From: JACCZX01 sp038216465
Lineage (GTDB): Bacteria; Pseudomonadota; Gammaproteobacteria; Burkholderiales; Burkholderiaceae_F
DNA: 64,000 nt
Reading direction: 5' to 3'
Assembly: GCA_038216465.1 (NCBI GenBank)
Contig: JBBQQC010000012.1
Coordinates: 28,266-92,265, forward strand
Positions 44,723-53,039 of the stretch are shown here, in pieces. Position 1 is the first letter of the stretch. Each line of letters opens with the position of its first letter. The notes beneath the pieces were generated by a model. That model saw nothing but the letters and a program-made list of their open reading frames with translations, was not told the DNA's origin and searched no databases. A program made the position numbers and the translations under genes.

Positions 44723-45625
44723 CTACAGACCCGATGCCAGAAACTTCATCACGATCGGAAATGCGATCACGACGAAGGTGCAGGGAAAAATAAACGCGAT
44801 CAGCGGGAACAGCATCTTGACCGGCGCCTCCATTGCGAGCTTCTCGGCACGCGTAAAGCGCTCGGTGCGCCGCTGTTCGGCCTGGGCGCGCAGAATCGGG
44901 CCAAGGTTCATGCCCATGCTCTCGGCCTGAATCAGTGCGCTAACCAGGCTCGCGACCGCGGGCTCGTTCATCCGTTCGGCGAAGGTGCGCAGCGCATCGG
45001 TGCGCGACTTGCCGGCGCGCACGTCGCGCAGAATGCGCGCGATCTCGTCGCGCAATGGGCCTGGTGGGCCGCGCCGCATTGCCTGCTCGAACGCGCCGCT
45101 CAAGTTGAGCCCCGCTTCTACGCACAGCGTGATGATGTCAAGGTAGAAGGGCAGCTGCTTCAGCAGCAATCGCTTGCGCGCATCGATCCGATCCTTTAGC
45201 CAGATCGCTGGATAGAGGTATGCAAACGATGCGGCACTGATCGCGTACCACTTCGGGGACTGCAGGAAACTGTCTGCCAGCCACGCGGCGAGCGCGGCGG
45301 CGAGTACTGCCGCCACGATGCGGCCGGCGATGTATTGCTCGGGCGACAGTGTGTAGTCGAGACCTGCCTGGCGCAGCTTCACCATGACGGCCTGCCGGCG
45401 CTTGGCGGAGAGCAAGCGGCCGAGGTAGTACGCGATCCACTGGATCGGCCACCACACGAGTCGAAAACCGAGCGGCGGACGATCGAGATACGTACGGTCC
45501 TGGTCGGGCACATCGGCCACTGCGCGTCCAACGACCAGAGACACCATCATCGCGGACAGACCGATTCCGGCGCCGAAGGCGACGCTGACGACGGTGGGGT
45601 TGAGCGCTGCGTTGAGGGTTTGCAT
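44723..45625 (-). CDS. tadC: Tad secretion inner-membrane protein TadC
   Basis: The 300-residue protein is a type II secretion F-domain protein with four or so membrane helices and the T2SSF domain (about 155-285: L-P-F-Y-L-D-I-I-T-L-C-V-E-A-G-L, then A-E-S-M-G-M-N-L-G-P-I-L-R). With TadB it forms the inner-membrane platform for Flp pilus assembly. It follows tadB by 7 bases. Confidence 0.9.
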   Translation of the reverse strand: MQTLNAALNPTVVSVAFGAGIGLSAMMVSLVVGRAVADVPDQDRTYLDRPPLGFRLVWWPIQWIAYYLGRLLSAKRRQAVMVKLRQAGLDYTLSPEQYIAGRIVAAVLAAALAAWLADSFLQSPKWYAISAASFAYLYPAIWLKDRIDARKRLLLKQLPFYLDIITLCVEAGLNLSGAFEQAMRRGPPGPLRDEIARILRDVRAGKSRTDALRTFAERMNEPAVASLVSALIQAESMGMNLGPILRAQAEQRRTERFTRAEKLAMEAPVKMLFPLIAFIFPCTFVVIAFPIVMKFLASGL

Positions 45626-45632
45626 GCGCCAC

Positions 45633-46487
45633 CTACACGTCGATGTCGACGATCTTGCGAATCAGCAGGACGCCGAAGAATTCGAGCAGCGCAATCACGA
45701 TGATCGCGGCGAACCCCATGCGTGTGGTCCACAGCAGGCTCATCGCTTCGGGCTCCATCTTCGCGAGCACAAACATCAGGCAGAGTGGCAGCGCGCCAAC
45801 GATCCACGCCTGCAGCTTCCCTTGCGCCGTCAGCGCACGAATCTTGCCTTCCATCGCAAGCTTGCTGCGCACCGTGTGCGATGCGCGCTCGAGTGTCTCC
45901 GCGAGGCCGCCGCCGGTGTGGCTTGCGATGCGCATCGCCGAGACCACCAGCGTCACCGACTGCGAAGGCACGCGGCGGTTCAGATTTTCGAGCGCTTCGT
46001 CGAGCGCGACGCCGAGACGCTGCTCGCGCAGCATCAGGTCAAACTCCTGCGAAATCGGCGGCCGCGCTTCGCGCACCAGCTGCGCGATCGCAGAGGTCAG
46101 GCTGACGCCGGCCTTTAATCCGCCGGCGAGAATCAGCAGCGCGTCGGGCAACTGGTCTTCGATCTTGAGTAGCCGCCGCGCCCGCATCCAGCGAAACGCC
46201 CACCACGGCACAAAGCCGGCGACCAAAGCAAAGCCGACGCCAAGCAGCGCGCTCTTGGTCAGCAGCCAGACGATCGCACCGACCAGCAACATCACGCCGA
46301 CGTTCAACGCGTACAGGCGGGTCGGGTCTATGAACAGGAACAGCTCGCGCAAGTTGAAGCGCGCGCTTTCGGTGAAGGATCGCCGATAGTTCGCCAGGCC
46401 GGTGGCACCGATCTCTGCGCACGACCACACCAGCAGCATCGTCGAGAGTGCAACCACCACCGCCAACACGATCGGCGCTTCAATCAT
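45633..46487 (-). CDS. tadB: Tad secretion inner-membrane protein TadB
   Basis: This 284-residue F-domain protein has N-terminal and C-terminal membrane helices and the conserved central region Q-L-P-D-A-L-L-I-L-A-G-G-L-K-A-G-V-S-L. It pairs with TadC and the TadA ATPase. The start overlaps the tadA stop (ATGA). Confidence 0.9.
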   Translation of the reverse strand: MIEAPIVLAVVVALSTMLLVWSCAEIGATGLANYRRSFTESARFNLRELFLFIDPTRLYALNVGVMLLVGAIVWLLTKSALLGVGFALVAGFVPWWAFRWMRARRLLKIEDQLPDALLILAGGLKAGVSLTSAIAQLVREARPPISQEFDLMLREQRLGVALDEALENLNRRVPSQSVTLVVSAMRIASHTGGGLAETLERASHTVRSKLAMEGKIRALTAQGKLQAWIVGALPLCLMFVLAKMEPEAMSLLWTTRMGFAAIIVIALLEFFGVLLIRKIVDIDV

Positions 46488-48178
46488 TGCGGGCCACGGA
46501 AAATGTCGAGATCGAGCGCCACGCCTTGCTTCTGCAGATCTTCATAGAACGTCGGCACCAGGTCGCACGCCAAAAATGTGCCGCATACCTTGCCGTCGGC
46601 GCCGTAACCGCTGTGTTCGAAGCGGAAAATTTCCTGCATCTGCAGGCGACCGTTTTCCATCCCCGTGACTTCGGTGATGCTGGTGATCTTGCGCGAGCCG
46701 CAGGCGAAGCGTGTCTGCTGCACCAGGATGTCGACGGCTGATGCGATCTGATCGCGGATCGCCGGCAGCGGCAGGTCCATGCCCGCCATTAACACCAGCG
46801 TTTCGAGCCGTGACAGGCCGTCACGCGGCGAGTTTGCATGCAACGTGGTGAGCGAGCCCTCGTGACCGGTGTTCATCGCCTGCAGCATGTCGAGCGCTTC
46901 GCCACCGCGGCACTCGCCGACGACGATGCGATCGGGCCGCATGCGCAGTGCATTGCGCACCAGATCGCGAATGCTGACGAGGCCGCGCCCCTCGACATTC
47001 GATGGCCGCGCCTCGAGCGCGACCAGATGCGAGTGGTTGAGTTTTAATTCGGCGGCGTCTTCGATCGTCACGATGCGCTCGCCGTTCGGGATGAAGTTCG
47101 ACAGCACGTTCAGGAACGTGGTCTTGCCGGAACCGGTGCCGCCCGAGACGACCACGTTCTTGCGCTGCTCGACGCATACCTTCAGGAACTTTGCCATCGG
47201 CAGCGACAGCGAGCCGAAGGTGATCAGATCATTGGCCTCGAGCCGCTTGCGCGCAAATTTGCGGATCGTCAGCGTCGGACCTTTAAGTGATAGCGGCGGA
47301 ATGATCGCGTTGACGCGCGAGCCGTCTTTCAATCGCGCGTCGACCAGCGGCGATGATTCGTCGATGCGGCGACCGAGCGGGGCAACGATGCGCTCTATGA
47401 CGCCCATTACCGCGCGGTCGCTCGAGAACGAGGAGCCGTGCTGCACCAGCCGGCCCTGGCGCTCGACGTAGACCTCGTCGAAGCGGTTGACCATGATTTC
47501 GGAGACGCTCTCGTCGGCCAGCAGATCTTCGAGCGGCCCGAGACCGACCGCTTCGTTCAGCACTTCGTGCATCAGCGCCGCGCGGTCGATGTTGGCAGGC
47601 AGTTCTGCCTCACGCCCCATCAGCTCGGCAATCACAGTCTGTGTCTCAGCGCGGATTTCGTCGTCTGTCATGCGAGTGAAATCGCGCCGCCGCAGATCGA
47701 TGGTGTCGAGCAGCTTTTCGTGCAGCTTGCGGCGCCAGACGATCCGTTCCTGCGACGCGGACACAGGCGGCCGCGCTGTACTCGCCGGTGGGGGCGTCGC
47801 AGCGGGTGATGTGCTGGGCGCATGCTTCGGCGCCGGCGCGCTCGGCACCCCTCCCACCGAGGAGTTCGCAGCTCCGTTGTGATGCGCCGGCGGCTCCTGC
47901 ACGCGCAGCTTGAACCCGCCAATGGCGATCTCGTCGGCCGGAGCGAGCGGCCCGTGTTGCACGATGCGCGCACCGTTGATCCAGGTCCCGGTCATGTGGC
48001 CGAGGTCTTCGATCAGAATGCCGCCGCGCGTGCGCGTCAACCGCGCGTGAGTGCGGCCCACGCGCCAGCTTTCCAGACGCACCTCGCATGAACTGCCGCG
48101 GCCGATCATCGCCTCCGTGGATTCGATGCGCATCGCACGCCGCGCGCCGCCACCATCGGTGACCTGCACAACCATCAT
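46484..48178 (-). CDS. tadA: TadA/CpaF pilus ATPase with N-terminal FHA domain
   Basis: The 564-residue protein powers Flp pilus assembly. Its C-terminal ~400 residues are a CpaF ATPase with Walker A G-G-T-G-S-G-K-T-T-F (near 345), T-I-E-D-A-A-E-L, an Asp box R-P-D-R-I-V-V-G-E-C-R-G-G and the H-E-G-S-L-T-T-L-H-A motif. Ahead of it, residues about 18-90 form an FHA domain (I-G-R-G-S-S-C-E-V-R, then R-T-H-A-R-L and T-W-I-N-G). A Pro/Ala linker joins the two. FHA domains bind phosphothreonine, so phospho-signalling may control the motor. No TadZ/CpaE gene lies between rcpA and this gene. Confidence 0.93.
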   Translation of the reverse strand: MMVVQVTDGGGARRAMRIESTEAMIGRGSSCEVRLESWRVGRTHARLTRTRGGILIEDLGHMTGTWINGARIVQHGPLAPADEIAIGGFKLRVQEPPAHHNGAANSSVGGVPSAPAPKHAPSTSPAATPPPASTARPPVSASQERIVWRRKLHEKLLDTIDLRRRDFTRMTDDEIRAETQTVIAELMGREAELPANIDRAALMHEVLNEAVGLGPLEDLLADESVSEIMVNRFDEVYVERQGRLVQHGSSFSSDRAVMGVIERIVAPLGRRIDESSPLVDARLKDGSRVNAIIPPLSLKGPTLTIRKFARKRLEANDLITFGSLSLPMAKFLKVCVEQRKNVVVSGGTGSGKTTFLNVLSNFIPNGERIVTIEDAAELKLNHSHLVALEARPSNVEGRGLVSIRDLVRNALRMRPDRIVVGECRGGEALDMLQAMNTGHEGSLTTLHANSPRDGLSRLETLVLMAGMDLPLPAIRDQIASAVDILVQQTRFACGSRKITSITEVTGMENGRLQMQEIFRFEHSGYGADGKVCGTFLACDLVPTFYEDLQKQGVALDLDIFRGPQ

Positions 48179-49602
48179 CGCAGCACCGCGCCGGCGCGCG
48201 CTGCGATGGCGGACGTTTCCACATCGTCCTTGATCACGTTCGATGACAGAGGTGTGCCGCCAGGCTCGGGCGGCGCGATGTATTTCTGCACCTTGTCGTC
48301 AACGGCGCCGCCGCGCGAGTTCAGCGAAGAGTCCTGGGCGGTCACGATGGTCGGCGTGACGAAGATAACGAGTTCCGTTTCCCCGTCCGCAAAGCGCTTC
48401 GACTGAAAGAGCTGGCCGAGAATCGGTATCCGGCCCAATCCCGGCACGCGTTCGTACGTCACTCCCTTGCGGCGATCGAGCAGACCCGAGAGCACCATCG
48501 TTTCGCCCGCGCGCACGTTGAATTCGGTCGTCGTGCGGCGCGTGCGCAGGCCCGGAACACCTTGCAGCGTCGAGATACTGGTATCGGGTTCGCTGACCTC
48601 GGCCAGAATCTCGGAGCGGATCGCACCGGTGCTGTCGGCACGCGGCTTCACTTCCAGAATGATTCCGTAATTCTTGAATTGCACCGAAACAAAGCCGTTC
48701 TGATTGATGACGGCGTAGGGAATCTCGCCGCCCGCTTGAAACTTGGCCGAGCTGCCGCTGCGGGCCGTCAATTGCGGCGTCGCCAGCACGATGGCGTCAC
48801 CTTCGCGCTCAGACAGATTCAGGCGCGACGAAATTGCCGACACAACCCCGAAGTACCAGCGAAACGGGTCGATCGGCCGCGACAGCGTCTCTACACCCTG
48901 CAACCCGCTGGTGCCGGCCGGCGGATTGACCACGAAACCGCCGCGAATGATGTCGCCCGCGACGCCGGCGTTGAAGCCGGGTGCGCTCGTGTCCCAGCGC
49001 ACACCGAGCTCGCGAAATTTTTCCTTCTTGAATTCGACCACCTTGACGTCCATCAGGATCATCTTTTCCCAGCCGACGCGGGTGGTGAAGTTGACGATCT
49101 GTTTATAGGTCTTGGCGAGCTCGTCGATGCGAAACAGTTGCTCGTCAGTCAGGTTCTGTCCCTCCACCAGCACCCGGTCGCCGACCGCCCTCGCGCGCAC
49201 GTTGCTGCTGCCCGACAGAAACTCCAATATCTCGCGTGTCGTGCGCGACATCTCGGCTGCGCGCACCTGGATGTTGTAGCGGCGAGTGCGGCCGTCGCGT
49301 GCCCACACGTGCATCGTGGTCGCGCCCGGATCATTGGCAATCAGCAGGATGTCGCGCTCATCGACCACCGAGGCCGACAGCAAACGGCCGTTGCCGACGG
49401 CGATGCGAGCGACATTGGGGCTCGGCAACACGCGTGTCTCGCCGACAAACAGCTCGAGCTCGGCCGGCGCCTCATCGACTACGGGCTGCTTCGGTGCCGG
49501 CTGCGCGCGCGGCGCGGCGGTTTGCGCGGCCGCGCTGTATGCGCCGGCCAGCAGCGCACCCGCAACCAGCGCTTCTACCGCGATGATTCTGCATGCACGC
49601 AC
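48175..49602 (-). CDS. rcpA: Tad pilus secretin RcpA/CpaC
   Basis: The 475-residue protein has a signal peptide (start to about A-A-A-Q-T-A-A-P), an N-terminal pilus-secretin domain with P-S-P-N-V-A-R-I-A-V-G-N, and a C-terminal secretin domain (V-P-G-L-R-T-R-R-T-T-T-E-F, then V-P-G-L-G-R-I-P-I-L-G-Q-L-F). It forms the outer-membrane channel for the Flp pilus. It is preceded by 81 bases after cpaB and overlaps tadA. Confidence 0.92.
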   Translation of the reverse strand: MRACRIIAVEALVAGALLAGAYSAAAQTAAPRAQPAPKQPVVDEAPAELELFVGETRVLPSPNVARIAVGNGRLLSASVVDERDILLIANDPGATTMHVWARDGRTRRYNIQVRAAEMSRTTREILEFLSGSSNVRARAVGDRVLVEGQNLTDEQLFRIDELAKTYKQIVNFTTRVGWEKMILMDVKVVEFKKEKFRELGVRWDTSAPGFNAGVAGDIIRGGFVVNPPAGTSGLQGVETLSRPIDPFRWYFGVVSAISSRLNLSEREGDAIVLATPQLTARSGSSAKFQAGGEIPYAVINQNGFVSVQFKNYGIILEVKPRADSTGAIRSEILAEVSEPDTSISTLQGVPGLRTRRTTTEFNVRAGETMVLSGLLDRRKGVTYERVPGLGRIPILGQLFQSKRFADGETELVIFVTPTIVTAQDSSLNSRGGAVDDKVQKYIAPPEPGGTPLSSNVIKDDVETSAIAARAGAVLR

Positions 49603-49683
49603 TTGAATCCCCCGGCCCGTGGGCGTTTGTTTGTGTTGTGTTGAAGCGTGATCACGATGCGAATGACAAGACGAGTGTTCCGG

Positions 49684-50613
49684 TCAGCTGTTGGTGGCAG
49701 CAACGACGGCGGGCTTGGCGGCCGGCGCGTGACCGTCACCGCTCGGCGGCGTGTTCGTGCGCGCTTCACCCGCGCCCGGCAACGGGGCAACGGCCTGCGT
49801 ACGCGCGCTGCCGCCGTAAATGATTTGTACGCCGCGGCGTGGAATGGTGACGGTCGGTGCTGCAAGGCCGAGCAACGCCGCCGCATCGTCGCGCGAGCCG
49901 GAGACCGCGCCGCGGTCGCCGGGGGCGCGCAGAAGCGCAGTGATCTTGCCGATCTCGCGCGCTGCAATGACCTGCCGCGCCTGTTCGGCATTGACGTCCA
50001 GCGTAATGGTCGTGAACGTGCGCCGCGAACCGTCGCGCGCATCGGTGCCTTGTTCCACCTTGGTGCCGGTCGCCAGCACCGGCACGCTTTGCATCAGCAC
50101 GAAGGCGAGTTGGCGATTGTCGCGCCGCACTGTCACCATGATGTCGATGCGGTCACCGGGCTCGACCAGACCCGAGATCGAGCTGATCTCATCGACCGGC
50201 ACCGTCACTGCACGGCGGCCCGGGCCAACGCGTGCCGAGAAGGTCGGCACCTTGTCGCCTTCGAGCTGCGACCACAACAGTGGCTCGCCGCGCTTGGCGG
50301 GGTAGGCAAGTGCTCCGCGCTCGATGCGGTCGAACTGTTCGGGCGTGACGGCGTTGGAGTGGGCCCATTCGCGCGGCACATTGCGCACCGCCAGCACGTC
50401 GGCGCCGAGCGTTGCGCCTTTCGGCATATCGCGCTTGGCGACCACCAGCTTGACGCTCTCGCCCTTGCCGCGCGCTTCGATCTCTTCGACTTGGGCACGC
50501 AGGTAGCTATTCGCCATGAAGGCGGCGCCACCGCCGACCACGAGGGCGACACCCAACACGATCCAGGTCTTGTTGATCTTCAGTCTTCTCATGGTGTCTC
50601 CGAAACGTTCCAA
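49684..50613 (-). CDS. cpaB: Flp pilus assembly protein CpaB/RcpC
   Basis: The 309-residue protein has one N-terminal membrane segment (I-V-L-G-V-A-L-V-V-G-G-G-A-A-F), a SAF domain (K-R-D-M-P-K-G-A-T-L onward) and the RcpC/CpaB domain with V-D-E-I-S-S-I-S-G-L-V-E-P-G-D-R-I-D-I. The C-terminus is Ala/Pro-rich. It is thought to help the secretin and bind the periplasmic wall. Confidence 0.92.
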   Translation of the reverse strand: MERFGDTMRRLKINKTWIVLGVALVVGGGAAFMANSYLRAQVEEIEARGKGESVKLVVAKRDMPKGATLGADVLAVRNVPREWAHSNAVTPEQFDRIERGALAYPAKRGEPLLWSQLEGDKVPTFSARVGPGRRAVTVPVDEISSISGLVEPGDRIDIMVTVRRDNRQLAFVLMQSVPVLATGTKVEQGTDARDGSRRTFTTITLDVNAEQARQVIAAREIGKITALLRAPGDRGAVSGSRDDAAALLGLAAPTVTIPRRGVQIIYGGSARTQAVAPLPGAGEARTNTPPSGDGHAPAAKPAVVAATNS

Positions 50614-50623
50614 TCAACTACTT

Positions 50624-50884
50624 TCAAACCGGCAGCGCGAGCGCCGACAACAAGCGTGCCCACCCGGTGCGAACCGAATCAAGAAAAAGCTGCAAAACGG
50701 ACGGATCGCCAGCGCCGACCCCCACCAGCACCGCAGCCAGCACCGTCAGTGCAACCAGGTACTCGGTCATCGACTGTCCGCCTTGCACGCCTTGCCGATC
50801 GAGCCGCAGCCGCGCATGGCGCCGCGCTGCAAATGCAGCCGGCGACGCGCACGCGCGTTGTGCTGACGGCGATCGAATCGGCAT
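50624..50884 (-). CDS. Second Flp-like prepilin
   Basis: The 86-residue protein has a long basic N-terminus (1-36) and then the class III prepilin motif: Gly36 followed by Q-S-M-T-E-Y, with Glu at +5 and Tyr at +6, and a hydrophobic helix (about 41-57). It lies 12 bases after flp and 10 before cpaB. It could be a minor pilin. The long leader is odd; a shorter start cannot be excluded, though no good ATG is present. Confidence 0.7.
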   Translation of the reverse strand: MPIRSPSAQRACASPAAFAARRHARLRLDRQGVQGGQSMTEYLVALTVLAAVLVGVGAGDPSVLQLFLDSVRTGWARLLSALALPV

Positions 50885-50896
50885 GAACGCAGTTGC

Positions 50897-51196
50897 CTAC
50901 TTGGCCGCGTTGCCGGTGTAGTTCTCCAGATTGCGCTTGGTGTTCGCTTCGGTCGCAGCGCTGGTGGCGGCGGTCGATGCAGCGGTGCGCGCCGCGGTAC
51001 CGTCGTTACCGGCGATCTCGTTGGCAATGGCGGCAGTCTGGTTACGAACGGTATTGCCGAAAAATTGATAAACGGCAATCGCCGCCACTGCGATCAACGC
51101 CACGATGATGATGTACTCGGTCATGCCCTGGCCGCGTTGCTTGGCGCGCTTCTTGCCGAGCACGACGGCCGACTTCAAACGATTGACGACTTGCAT
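50897..51196 (-). CDS. flp: Major Flp-family pilin
   Basis: The 99-residue prepilin starts after GATCGGAGGA. Cleavage is predicted after G22, releasing Q-G-M-T-E-Y with the invariant Glu5 and Tyr6, followed by a 20-residue hydrophobic helix. The mature C-terminal part is Ala/Thr-rich and longer than the minimal Flp pilin. It is the first gene of the minus-strand tad operon and so likely follows the promoter in 51197-51416, where no clear hexamers were identified. Confidence 0.92.
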   Translation of the reverse strand: MQVVNRLKSAVVLGKKRAKQRGQGMTEYIIIVALIAVAAIAVYQFFGNTVRNQTAAIANEIAGNDGTAARTAASTAATSAATEANTKRNLENYTGNAAK

Positions 51197-51416
51197 GGTG
51201 TTCCTCCGATCGGTTACGGGTTGATGCGCGGCTGTACGTGCCGCCGGTGCGAATTAGACGAACGGAGCACATCGAAGGCAATCGCTCGCAACCGCGAAGG
51301 AACTGCATCGCCCTCGCGCGTGCGTGGTGGAGTGCAATAGCCATCTCCCCAGGCCGATGGACAAATCAATCCGTCGCGGTGTGACGGGGTTGGCGAAGCG
51401 CAAGCGCGCACGAATG

Positions 51417-53039
51417 ATGCGGACTATTTGCGTGATTCTTGTTTGTGAATCCTTCGATGGCAGCTGCTGCGCGCTCGTGAGCTCGACCCCCCTCAGCCCG
51501 ATCATCGTGGCGCCGAGAGTGTCATCCCGCGCGCAACGCTGGCGCACTTACGACGCGCCGCCGGCATTCCTGGCGGTCAGCTGCGCGTTTGGATTCGCAC
51601 TCTCCGTGGCGCACGAATACGAAAATCTGTTTCCGCTGGCGCTGCTATCGATCGCGGTATTTCTCGGCGCGGCTTCGACAACGACGCGCCGCGGTTTCGG
51701 CTTCGTTCTCGGGCTGGCGTTTGGACTGTCGTGCTTCGGCGCTGGCTTGTCGTGGCTGTTCGATCTGCTCGATCACCGGGAAGCGCCGCTGGCAGCAACC
51801 TTGCTGCCGCTGCTTCTGATCGGAGCGCTCAGCGTCCCTTGCGCGCTGGTCGGTGCGTGCGCGGCGGGCCCGGCGTCGACGCGCACCCGACGGCTGCTGA
51901 TAATCGTCCCCGCCGTCTGGATCCTCTTTGATTGGCTGCGCCATCAAGGCGACGCGGCGTTTCCCTGGTTCAGCGTCGGCTACAGCCAGATCGGCATCAG
52001 TCCACTCTCGGGCTACGCGCCGCTAGGTGGCGTGCTGCTGGTGGGGTTAGTCACCGTTCTGTGCGGCGCTCTTCTGGCGCTGGCTGCTTCGCGGCGTGAC
52101 CTGCGCGCGCGAGCATTGCTCGGCGTTGCCGCGTTGCTCGCGGCCGGTGCAGGGCTGAAGTATCTCCCGTGGACCGCGCCTGCAGCCGCTCCGCTGCAGG
52201 TGGCGGTGCTGCAAGGAAACATCGGCGCCGCCGCCAAATTTGATTGGTCCGCGCAATCCCGAACGTTGTCGCGTTACGAATCGCTGATCCGCTCTTCGCA
52301 CGCCGACGTGATGTTGCTGCCGGAATCGGCGCTGCCGTTACCTGCCAACGCGCTCGCAGGCTACCTTGGCGCCCTGCGCGAGTACGCGCATGCCAACCAG
52401 ACCGATGTGCTGCTGGGCGCGTTCGAGATCGACGCCGCCGCGGGCCGCCGCTACAGCAGCGCAATAAGCCTGGGCGTGAGCGGAACGCAGCTCTACCGCA
52501 AACGCCAGCTGGTTCCCTTCGGCGATTTCATTCCGTGGGGTGCGAGCCTCTACGAGACGGTTCAGCGCATACCGTTTGCGGATACATCGCGCGGTGCCGC
52601 CGATCAATTTCTGCCGACGCTCGGAGGAGGGCGCGTGGCGGTTGCGATCTGCTACGACGACGTGTTTGGTGAACGTATGCGCGCCGATGCAGCCGCGTCA
52701 GGCTGGGTCGCCAATCTGAGCAACGACGGCTGGGGTGATTCGCGCGCGATGCAGCGACAGCACGCGCGCATGGCACAGGCACGCGCGGCGGAATTCGGGC
52801 GGCCGCTTTTGCGCGCTGCCGATACCGGCATCAGCGGACTGATCGATGAGCGCGGGCGTTGGGTTGATTCGCTGCCGCTGAACGAAGTCGGCGCGCTCGA
52901 AGCGCGGCTGGTGCCGCGCAGCGGAGCAACGCCCTATGCGCGCTGGGGTGATCGCATCGCACTGGTCGTATGCGCAGGCGCATTACTGGCTGCAATCGCA
53001 AGTCGCACGCAAAGCGATCGTTGGAGGAATTCGATATGA
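51417..53039 (+). CDS. lnt: Apolipoprotein N-acyltransferase Lnt-like
   Basis: Lnt adds the third acyl chain to lipoproteins in the inner membrane. The protein has several N-terminal membrane helices and a C-terminal nitrilase domain with the triad motifs L-L-P-E-S-A-L-P (Glu), Y-R-K-R-Q-L-V-P-F-G-D-F (Lys) and I-C-Y-D-D-V-F (Cys). The start is uncertain: ATG 51417 gives 540 residues, and GTG 51519 gives about the usual 506. No ribosome site decides. It is not beside corC but heads a set of Tad-like genes, with ATGA overlap into the next gene. It may be a second copy or the only one. Confidence 0.82.
   Translation: MRTICVILVCESFDGSCCALVSSTPLSPIIVAPRVSSRAQRWRTYDAPPAFLAVSCAFGFALSVAHEYENLFPLALLSIAVFLGAASTTTRRGFGFVLGLAFGLSCFGAGLSWLFDLLDHREAPLAATLLPLLLIGALSVPCALVGACAAGPASTRTRRLLIIVPAVWILFDWLRHQGDAAFPWFSVGYSQIGISPLSGYAPLGGVLLVGLVTVLCGALLALAASRRDLRARALLGVAALLAAGAGLKYLPWTAPAAAPLQVAVLQGNIGAAAKFDWSAQSRTLSRYESLIRSSHADVMLLPESALPLPANALAGYLGALREYAHANQTDVLLGAFEIDAAAGRRYSSAISLGVSGTQLYRKRQLVPFGDFIPWGASLYETVQRIPFADTSRGAADQFLPTLGGGRVAVAICYDDVFGERMRADAAASGWVANLSNDGWGDSRAMQRQHARMAQARAAEFGRPLLRAADTGISGLIDERGRWVDSLPLNEVGALEARLVPRSGATPYARWGDRIALVVCAGALLAAIASRTQSDRWRNSI

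Noticed and set aside
49648..50886. A 412-codon open frame on the plus strand, antisense to cpaB and its neighbours
   Set aside because: It lies fully antisense to cpaB and the second prepilin gene, which show clear domains; its protein is His/Arg-rich without any fold.
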